This document shows positions 6,285 through 11,981 of a stretch of DNA of 11,981 nt, in pieces. The notes under the pieces were generated by a model. That model was given only the letters and a program-made list of their open reading frames with translations. It searched no databases and was not told the DNA's origin. Location: assembly GCA_946479185.1 (NCBI GenBank), contig CAMLFF010000062.1, positions 1 through 11,981 on the forward strand. Reading direction: 5' to 3'. Origin of the DNA: an uncultured Sphingobium sp. GTDB taxonomy: Bacteria > Pseudomonadota > Alphaproteobacteria > Sphingomonadales > Sphingomonadaceae. The translations under genes and the position numbers were made by a program. Position 1 is the first letter of the stretch; every line of letters begins with the position of its first letter.

Positions 6285-7666
6285 AGCTCACACTCGGCAC
6301 CTTGACCGGCTGGTTGCGCCCGCGCACCCTCGCGGGCCAGACGATTCTGGTGGTGGCGGCCTCCTTGTTCGCCGTCCAACTCATCGGTTTTTCGGTCTAT
6401 TATGTCACCCAGCGCAACCAGTGGATCACGGTTGCGGCAGCGCCCGGCGTCATCCGCATCCTTGAGGCGCTGGATCCGCGTGAAAGTCCGCAGACCCGCC
6501 AACGCTTTCGCGGCCCGCGCAGTCTTATCATCAGTGATGCGCCGCCCCCGCAGGCAGGGGAGAATTCGCCCGAAATTGCCTTGCGCGCTGCCGAGCTGTT
6601 TCGGTCGGCCGGGCTTAACCCGCTAGCCGTGCGCGCCACGATTTCACGGCTCGAGCGAGACCCCAACCGGCCCGAGGGTCGCCGCCTGCTCCCACCACGG
6701 CGCGACAATCGCCAACCGCGCTTGCAGGTCCAACTGAGCGTTCAAATCCAACCTGATCGATGGGCCACTGTTTACACCCGCGCAGCGCCGGTTGCGCAGC
6801 CGATTTTCCGACAGATCGTCGTTCAGTCGCTCTTTCTCTACGGCATCGTGTTGATCCCGCTCGTCTGGTTCACGCGGCGCCTGGCTGCTCCCCTGCGTGC
6901 GCTGACCAACGCGACCGCGCGCGTGGGCACGCCGGAAGCCGCGCCGCCTGTGCCAGAGGTCGGCCCAGACGATGTCCGTCGCCTCGCCGCGTCCTTCAAC
7001 CAGATGCAGGATCGTATCCGCTCGATGCTGGAGGAGAAGGACCATATGCTCGGCGCAATCGGCCATGATTTGCGCACGCCTCTCACCGCGCTGCGCGTGC
7101 GCGTCGAAACCGCAGCCGAAGGCGCCGACCGTGAGCGGATGATCGCCACCATCGATGAAATGCGCAAGATGCTGGACGATATCCTCTCCCTCGCCCGCGC
7201 CGGGCGTGATCGTGAGCCGCCCCAGCGCGTCGATCTGGCGTCGTTGATTGACGCGACGCTCGATGATTTCGAGGACCTTGGCGTTCCTGTGGTCCGCAGC
7301 GACATGGCCCGCACTATCATCATCGCGCACCCCCGTGCCGTGCGCCGGGCGCTCACGAACCTCATCGAGAATGCCGTGAAATATGGCGATCGCGCCCATG
7401 TCGCGCTGCGCGTGGACAAAGGCCGCGCCATCGTCAGCGTGGCAGATGATGGCCCCGGTATCCCCGAGGATCGCATCGAGGAAATGTTCATGCCATTCAC
7501 ACGGATGGAAGGCTCACGCAGCCGCGATACGGGCGGCACCGGCTTGGGCCTCGCCATCGTGCGGGCAATCGCATCGGCTGAAGCGGGAAGCCTGCACTTG
7601 CGCAACCGTCCGCAAGGTGGGCTCGTGGCTGAATTCTCGCTGCCGGTCGCTCCCGCAGCGATCTGA
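6281..7666 (+). CDS. EnvZ-type membrane sensor histidine kinase
   Basis: The protein has 461 residues. Transmembrane helix 1 is at about 20-43, a periplasmic domain at about 44-176, transmembrane helix 2 at about 177-197, then HAMP (about 197-250). The HisKA domain carries the phospho-accepting H262 in AIGHDLRTPLTALRVR. The HATPase domain has the N box ALTNLIENAVKYG (357-369), G1 DDGPGIP (389-395), F box FMPF (403-406) and G2 GGTGLGLAIV (418-427). All catalytic boxes are intact. The ATG at 6281 overlaps the regulator's TGA, so the two are translationally coupled. The periplasmic domain is rich in Arg and Pro (for example RQRFRGPR and RRLLPPRRDNRQPR) rather than acidic, so it does not look like a PhoQ-type cation sensor by composition; I do not recognise its fold. 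The gene ends 7 bp from the convergent motB. Confidence 0.94.
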   Translation: MKLTLGTLTGWLRPRTLAGQTILVVAASLFAVQLIGFSVYYVTQRNQWITVAAAPGVIRILEALDPRESPQTRQRFRGPRSLIISDAPPPQAGENSPEIALRAAELFRSAGLNPLAVRATISRLERDPNRPEGRRLLPPRRDNRQPRLQVQLSVQIQPDRWATVYTRAAPVAQPIFRQIVVQSLFLYGIVLIPLVWFTRRLAAPLRALTNATARVGTPEAAPPVPEVGPDDVRRLAASFNQMQDRIRSMLEEKDHMLGAIGHDLRTPLTALRVRVETAAEGADRERMIATIDEMRKMLDDILSLARAGRDREPPQRVDLASLIDATLDDFEDLGVPVVRSDMARTIIIAHPRAVRRALTNLIENAVKYGDRAHVALRVDKGRAIVSVADDGPGIPEDRIEEMFMPFTRMEGSRSRDTGGTGLGLAIVRAIASAEAGSLHLRNRPQGGLVAEFSLPVAPAAI

Positions 7667-7673
7667 TCCCGCT

Positions 7674-8822
7674 TTAATGCTGGTCCATCAACCCGGTCTG
7701 GCGTGACGTGAGGTCGGTCTTGCCTGGCGGTGTCGTGGCGCTGCGTTTGGGGATGGAATCAGCGTTCATGATCGTGGCGCCTTTCGGCAAAGCCGTGCCG
7801 CCTAGATCAAGCTTGCGGGCCTCCTTTGCCAGTGCCGCGCGCTGATCACGCACCATCATTTTGCGGTCCACGAGCCTTTCCTCGTCAGTTTTCGGCGCTT
7901 TCACGGGTACCGCTGCCGAAGACGAGCCAGCCAATGGCCCCATCGCGCTTTGCAGTTCCTTGGTCCAGGCGAGGATCACGGACATGCGCCGATTGCGCGG
8001 ATCATAGCGATCGCCCGCAATGAACGGCTCGCGATCAGCAACGCCCTCGATCCGCATGAAACGCTCGCCCTTGATCCCGCCTTGCGCAAGCACGGCCCGC
8101 GTCGATTCAGCGCGCGACGAGGAGAGCAGCCAGTTATTCATGTTCCGGCCAGCGGTGTAAGGCAGCGCATCGGTATGGCCGCGCACGAACACATCGTTCG
8201 GCACCTGCGCGACGACCTCAGCCACTTGCGAAAGCAATGCGCGCGCCTCGGGAACGAGCTGATCCGTGCCGATCTTGAACATCGCGAAATCCGCCTCATC
8301 CACCAAATCGATGCGCAAGCCTTCGCGCGTCTCGGTGAACTTCACATGCTTTTTATGCCGTTGCAGCGCCTTGGTTTGCGCAAGCTTCTGCTCCAGCTCG
8401 CGCTTCAATTTCTCGAACTTTTGGCGGTCCTTATTCTTCATGTCCTCGCCGCCAACATCAGCCGTGCCGGTTGCGTCGCGCGGAATGGTGATCGCAAGAT
8501 TGCCCTGCCCGCCCGTGGTCGGGTGGTTCTCCTTGGCAACGAGGCTGTCACCACCGAACATGCCGTTGGAACCAGCGCTGTCCATCTTCATCTGCACAAG
8601 CGTCGGCGTGAAATAATCGGCCAGACCCTTGCGCTGCTTTTCCGTCGTCGCGCCAAGCAGCCACATGAGCAGGAAGAACGCCATCATCGCCGTCACGAAG
8701 TCGGCATAAGCGACTTTCCAGGCGCCACCATGGTGGCCGCCATGCCCTTCCACGATGATCTTCTTGACGATGATCGGTCGCAGTTCTGGCTCATTCGCAC
8801 GTTTTTTGGGAGGCTGTGCCAT
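7674..8822 (-). CDS. motB: Flagellar motor stator protein MotB
   Basis: The protein has 382 residues; E. coli MotB has 308. A basic cytoplasmic N-terminus with the His/Gly-rich run EGHGGHHGG (25-33) leads into the single transmembrane helix KVAYADFVTAMMAFFLLMWLL (36-56). D41 in it is the proton-carrying Asp (D32 in E. coli), so a proton-driven motor is likely. A plug/linker with a Lys/Glu-rich, probably coiled-coil stretch (about 128-157) follows. The OmpA-like peptidoglycan-binding domain (about 165-286) includes FVRGHTDALPY (212-222), NNWLLSSSRAESTRAVL and YDPRNRRMSVIL (273-284). A further ~95-residue tail, basic and Ala/Lys-rich, ends the protein. MotB anchors the stator to the cell wall. 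It lies 9 bp after motA and has only a weak ribosome-binding site, which suggests coupling to motA. Confidence 0.95.
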   Translation of the reverse strand: MAQPPKKRANEPELRPIIVKKIIVEGHGGHHGGAWKVAYADFVTAMMAFFLLMWLLGATTEKQRKGLADYFTPTLVQMKMDSAGSNGMFGGDSLVAKENHPTTGGQGNLAITIPRDATGTADVGGEDMKNKDRQKFEKLKRELEQKLAQTKALQRHKKHVKFTETREGLRIDLVDEADFAMFKIGTDQLVPEARALLSQVAEVVAQVPNDVFVRGHTDALPYTAGRNMNNWLLSSSRAESTRAVLAQGGIKGERFMRIEGVADREPFIAGDRYDPRNRRMSVILAWTKELQSAMGPLAGSSSAAVPVKAPKTDEERLVDRKMMVRDQRAALAKEARKLDLGGTALPKGATIMNADSIPKRSATTPPGKTDLTSRQTGLMDQH

Positions 8823-8831
8823 GTTGGGGCC

Positions 8832-9695
8832 TTAGCGTCCGCGCATACCATCGAACACTTCGGCAAAGGCCGGCTGGTTCGCATGGCTCAGATTAGAGCG
8901 CGCCGCCTCGATCACCAGCGGCTGGGGGTGGCCGTGGAGCGATGCAATGATGATCTGCTTCACCACCTGATAGATGGAGGCATCGGCCTCGATCACCTGA
9001 CGGCAGCGGTTCGCAAACGGTCCAACCATGCCATAAGCGAGCAACACGCCGAGGAAGGTTCCGACGAGCGCCGAACCGATCATGCCGCCTAGAATCTCCG
9101 GTGGCTTGTCGATCGAGCCCATCGTCTTGACCACGCCAAGCACAGCCGCGACGATGCCGAGCGCTGGCAATGCGTCTGCCAGGCCCTGGAGATTGTCGGC
9201 GGGTCGAATAGCCTCATGGTGGTGCGTCTTGAGCGCATTATCCATCACATCCTCGACAGCATGCGGATCGAGCGTGCCGGAGGAAACGACCACCAGACGC
9301 AGCGTGTCGCTGATCAGGTGGATGAGCGTGGTATCTTTGATGAGACGGGGATATTCGCCGAAAATTGCGGAGGATTTGGGATCTTCGATATGCGGTTCCA
9401 GCGCGACTGGCCCTTCCACCCGAAGCGTCTTCATCAGCTTGCTGACAAGAAAGATGCAGTCGAGATAATCCTGCTTCTTATATTGCGGACCTTTGAACAC
9501 CTTCGTTAGGCCGCCCATCAGCGCCTTGAGGTCCGCGCCGGAATTGCCGATGATGAGCGCGCCCACCGCCGCACCGCCAATGATGAGCATTTCGTGCGGC
9601 AGTGCATGGAGCACCGGGCCAATATCACCACCTGTGATGATGAACCCGCCAAACACCATGACCAACAAGACGACGAGACCGATACCTGCGAACAT
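8832..9695 (-). CDS. motA: Flagellar motor stator protein MotA
   Basis: The protein has 287 residues, close to E. coli MotA (295). Four transmembrane helices are visible: about 2-21, 34-51, 174-194 and 203-226. The large cytoplasmic loop lies between helices 2 and 3. It contains R92 and E100 with the same 8-residue spacing as the torque-generating R90 and E98 of E. coli, followed by PHIEDP. The conserved prolines are P177 in DALPALGIVAAVLGVV and P226 in YGMVGPFAN. MotA forms the ion channel ring with MotB and pushes on FliG. GGGGA about 5 nt before the ATG at 9695 (plus-strand 9701-9705) is a good ribosome-binding site. The operon appears to be driven by the sigma-28-like promoter upstream. 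Confidence 0.96.
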   Translation of the reverse strand: MFAGIGLVVLLVMVFGGFIITGGDIGPVLHALPHEMLIIGGAAVGALIIGNSGADLKALMGGLTKVFKGPQYKKQDYLDCIFLVSKLMKTLRVEGPVALEPHIEDPKSSAIFGEYPRLIKDTTLIHLISDTLRLVVVSSGTLDPHAVEDVMDNALKTHHHEAIRPADNLQGLADALPALGIVAAVLGVVKTMGSIDKPPEILGGMIGSALVGTFLGVLLAYGMVGPFANRCRQVIEADASIYQVVKQIIIASLHGHPQPLVIEAARSNLSHANQPAFAEVFDGMRGR

Positions 9696-9760
9696 TATGA
9701 TCCCCGATTATTCTGGATAAGCCCGAACCTGACTGGTCCTGCACCCTCAATTCGCCTTGT

Positions 9761-9787
9761 ATAACGGCACCACTGAAACAGGGTTTA
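9761..9787 (-). promoter_or_regulatory. Sigma-28 (FliA)-like promoter of motAB
   Basis: Read on the minus strand: TAAACCCT (9787-9780), 11 nt, then GCCGTTAT (9768-9761). The FliA consensus is TAAAGTTT, N11, GCCGATAA. The TAAA core matches 4 of 4, the spacer is exactly 11, and the -10 matches 6 of 8. Transcription would start near 9754, leaving a leader of about 60 nt before motA. Motility genes of this class are classical FliA targets. Whether this organism has FliA cannot be seen in the window. Confidence 0.65.
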
Positions 9788-9817
9788 GGCTTAAGGTTAG
9801 CGAGAGGTGAAAATGGC

Positions 9818-9835
9818 GGAAAACTGAGATTTTCC
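9818..9835 (-). terminator. Small hairpin downstream of flgL
   Basis: GGAAAA (9818-9823) pairs with TTTTCC (9830-9835) around 6 nt. On the minus strand it lies 42 nt after the flgL stop and is followed by GCCATTTTC. It could end the flgKL transcript before the motAB promoter, but the stem is A/T-rich and weak. Confidence 0.25.
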
Positions 9836-9876
9836 AGACCGAAGACGCCCGGACTTGCACGCTAACTTATCGGTGC

Positions 9877-10713
9877 TCAGCTCAGCAGATCGAACAGCGA
9901 CTGCTTGCTGATCCGGGCGAAAGCGACCTGCGCTGCTTCAAGCGTCAGCAGCTTGTTCTGCAGCTTGGTCACTGTCTCGGTGAGGTCGGTATCTTCCAGT
10001 GCAGAGCGTTGCTCCTTCAAGGTCAGATTAACGTCGATCAGCCGCTCACCGATATTTTCAAGCCGCTGCGAGCGCACGCCCTGCAACGACTGGTTGACGA
10101 TCACATGGTCGAGCGCTGTGCGCGCATCGCTCAGGGCTGCCGTGCGATCCGCATCGGTGCCGGTGCGCACCGCCGCGATCGTATCTGCCAGCACATCATC
10201 GATTGAGCGCGTGCCGACCGCGTTGTCCATGATTGCCGAGCGGGTAGGCGCCGCTTCTGCCGTCAGCCCCGCGCCGAGCGGGATTTTGATGGCGTCCGGC
10301 GTATCGAACACGGGCGAACCCTGATAATCGGTCTGATTGATGAGATCATTGATGGACGTGCGAATGCCCTCCAGCTCCAGCGCAAAAGCCTCACGCGCTG
10401 GCGATCCGTTCGCCGTGGATGTCGATGAGATGATCAGCTCGGTCACACGGCTCATGAGATTATTGATTTCATCGAGATTGGACGTCGCTTTTGAGGCCCG
10501 CGAATCAGCGTAAGTGAGATTGTCTTTCCACGCCACGGCGACGGATTGCTGACGACCAATCTGGGAAATCTGCACCCAATCATGCGGATTATCCGACGCC
10601 TGGCTGATCTTATGGGTTGACGAAATCTTGGTTTGCTCGGTCGCAATCTCCTGCGCGAGCCGCTGCTGGCGCTGGATCTCGGCATTGAGAGACTGGGTCG
10701 TGATGAAAACCAT
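9877..10713 (-). CDS. flgL: Flagellar hook-filament junction protein FlgL (flagellin-like)
   Basis: The protein has 278 residues, slightly shorter than E. coli FlgL (317). The N-terminal flagellin-like D0/D1 helices begin MVFITTQSLNAEIQRQQ and continue with KISQASDNPHDWVQISQI, the FlgL/flagellin pattern of small residues followed by Asp-Asn-Pro. DYQGSPVFDT (about 127-136) corresponds to the conserved YxGxxxF region of the D1 domain. The C-terminal helix EDTDLTETVTKLQNKLLTLEAAQVAFARISKQSLFDLL carries the typical DLT..V..LQ......A....A and S.L.LL signature. FlgL joins the hook cap region to the filament, is exported by the flagellar type III system, and has no signal peptide. GAGGA before the ATG (plus-strand 10722-10726) is a good ribosome-binding site. 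It follows flgK by 21 bp in one operon. Confidence 0.93.
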   Translation of the reverse strand: MVFITTQSLNAEIQRQQRLAQEIATEQTKISSTHKISQASDNPHDWVQISQIGRQQSVAVAWKDNLTYADSRASKATSNLDEINNLMSRVTELIISSTSTANGSPAREAFALELEGIRTSINDLINQTDYQGSPVFDTPDAIKIPLGAGLTAEAAPTRSAIMDNAVGTRSIDDVLADTIAAVRTGTDADRTAALSDARTALDHVIVNQSLQGVRSQRLENIGERLIDVNLTLKEQRSALEDTDLTETVTKLQNKLLTLEAAQVAFARISKQSLFDLLS

Positions 10714-10734
10714 GTTCTAAATCCTCATGCGCAA

Positions 10735-11981
10735 TCAGAAGATCGCGAAGATGCTGTTCATAAGTTCGCGGGAAACCTGGATGACGCGCGCCGAAGCCTG
10801 ATAGGCCTGCTGCAAGCGCATCAGGTCCGCCGCTTCCCGATCAAGATTGACGCCGACCACTTCCGCGCGGGCCTGCTGCGCCATAAGATCGCGATTGGTT
10901 GCAGCTGTCAGCTGGAGCTTGGCCGCGCTGGTCACGCTGCCATGCTCTGCAATCACGCCGGTCCAGTCATTCTCGATCGAATCATTGCCGCGCAAATCGC
11001 TGATTTTCAGGAAATTGCCGTTCAGCACCCCAGTGGAAGAATAGCCCGCGACGAGCGCGGGGTTGGTCACCGCCACCGATATCTCGCCAGCGTTCGCGCC
11101 CATCGTCAGCATCGGCGTGCCAGCAACGCCGGGCGTGGAAAAGCCCTGCGTGTGCCAATCATTGATTTCCTGCACATAGCGCGTCGCCAACGTGTCGAGT
11201 GCGTCGATCCGGTCTTTTACGACTACAGCGCTGGCCGCAAATCCACCAAGCGATCCGCCCTGCGGCGTTGGCATCACGCTGCCGCCCGCAACGCCGAATG
11301 TCAGAATTCCATCGGCAGCTTGCGTAACGGTGATCGTCTTGGCGCTATTATGCTCGACCAGCGTTTGGCCGCCATAATCCACGCTCGCAGCGCCGTTGGC
11401 GCCGAATGTAACCGTCACATCGAGGCGCGAAACAACCTCGTGCAACGCCAGATCGCGAGAATCCAGCAGGCTCGCATGCGCCGCCGTGCCCTCCGCCACG
11501 CGGCGCAGGCCGTCATTGGCATTGGCTAGCTGCTGCATGGCGTCATTCAGAGCGACGACATCATTTTTCACGCCCGAGCCGATCGCCGTGCGGATCGTGG
11601 TGAGATCGCCCCGACTTTGCTGGAACGCCGTGTTCACCTGCTCGAACGCAAAGAGTACATCCGAGCGCAATGTCGTATCGGTGGGGTTGGACGCCAGACG
11701 CTCGACAGAGGCGAACATGCCGCTCATGCGCTGGCCGACGCCAAGCGACGTATCATTGAGCGCGGTCTGGATGTCGTTCATCCAGCGCGTGTGCTGCTCT
11801 GCCATGCCACGACCATTGGCCGTCTGCCGTGCCGCTGCATCCAAATAGGTATCGGACGCGCGCACGACCGACTTGGTCTCGACGCCGTGGAAGGATGAAT
11901 TGGAGCGATAGAAGATGAGCGGCGCACTGCTCGCGGCGGACTCCCCAAGCGCGACCGTGCGACGGCTATATCCCGGCGTTT
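10735..11981 (-). CDS. flgK: Flagellar hook-associated protein 1 FlgK, missing only its N-terminal end
   Basis: The gene runs leftward and enters from the right edge; 414 residues plus the stop are visible. The first visible residues, TPGYSRRTVALGES, are the conserved N-terminal D0 motif normally found about 25-30 residues into FlgK, so almost the whole gene is present and full length should be near 440 (547 in E. coli). The D1/D2 region contains GQRMSGMFASVERLASNPTD and FEQVNTAFQQSRGDL. The C-terminus VGVNLDREAADLMRLQQAYQ... ending ELMNSIFAIF is the canonical rod/hook-family D0 helix. FlgK with FlgL joins hook to filament and is exported by the flagellar secretion system. The shortness reflects a reduced variable middle domain; I see no frameshift. 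It heads the flgK-flgL transcript. Confidence 0.95.
   Translation of the reverse strand, partial: TPGYSRRTVALGESAASSAPLIFYRSNSSFHGVETKSVVRASDTYLDAAARQTANGRGMAEQHTRWMNDIQTALNDTSLGVGQRMSGMFASVERLASNPTDTTLRSDVLFAFEQVNTAFQQSRGDLTTIRTAIGSGVKNDVVALNDAMQQLANANDGLRRVAEGTAAHASLLDSRDLALHEVVSRLDVTVTFGANGAASVDYGGQTLVEHNSAKTITVTQAADGILTFGVAGGSVMPTPQGGSLGGFAASAVVVKDRIDALDTLATRYVQEINDWHTQGFSTPGVAGTPMLTMGANAGEISVAVTNPALVAGYSSTGVLNGNFLKISDLRGNDSIENDWTGVIAEHGSVTSAAKLQLTAATNRDLMAQQARAEVVGVNLDREAADLMRLQQAYQASARVIQVSRELMNSIFAIF

Noticed and set aside
7950..9092. Long open frame (380 codons) on the plus strand opposite motB and motA
   Set aside because: It is antisense to two unmistakable stator genes, and its translation is His/Arg-rich low-information sequence typical of GC-rich shadow frames.
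9735..9768. Sigma-54 promoter upstream of motA
   Set aside because: No GG-N10-GC pair in a TGGCAC-N5-TTGCA context is present on the minus strand; the sigma-28-like match is far better.
10633..11529. 298-codon open frame on the plus strand opposite flgL and flgK
   Set aside because: It is a shadow frame of the flagellar genes with no recognisable domain.

Overview
The window is ordinary chromosomal DNA from a GC-rich alphaproteobacterium. Protein style points to the Sphingomonadales: the MASE1-type diguanylate cyclase, the MotB with a His/Gly-rich N-terminus, the compact FlgK and FlgL, and the stand-alone AroQ chorismate mutase. That assignment is an inference from sequence style, not from a search. 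I see no mobile elements, CRISPR arrays, tRNA or rRNA genes, and no phage-like or defence-like cluster.

Layout. The left edge (minus strand) carries the N-terminal ~290 residues of an HrpB-type DEAH-box helicase. Divergent from it is a plus-strand SMR transporter of the Gdx/SugE (guanidinium exporter) type. Its leader contains a hairpin with the ACGG tetraloop characteristic of guanidine-II (mini-ykkC) riboswitches. Convergent to the transporter lies a long-chain polyprenyl diphosphate synthase (minus), probably making the quinone side chain. Then follow, on the plus strand, a small chorismate mutase, a membrane MASE1-PAS-GGDEF diguanylate cyclase, an exported three-EF-hand protein ending in a strong hairpin, and an OmpR/EnvZ-type two-component pair with ATGA start/stop coupling.

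From about 7.67 kb to the right edge everything is flagellar and on the minus strand. In transcription order the genes are flgK (5' end outside the window), flgL, a 181-bp gap containing a convincing sigma-28-like promoter, then motA and motB. The hook-filament junction genes and the stator genes thus sit together, with the stator pair apparently having its own late-class promoter.

How the parts may work together. The flagellar block builds the hook-filament junction and the stator. The diguanylate cyclase, 3 kb away, is a plausible but unproven c-di-GMP input to motility. The EF-hand protein beside the two-component system suggests a possible divalent-cation (Ca2+) response unit. The most notable regulatory signals are the guanidine-II-like leader of the SMR gene, a hairpin overlapping the start codon of the diguanylate cyclase, and the sigma-28-like promoter of motAB. 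I do not see a clearly undescribed biological system here.
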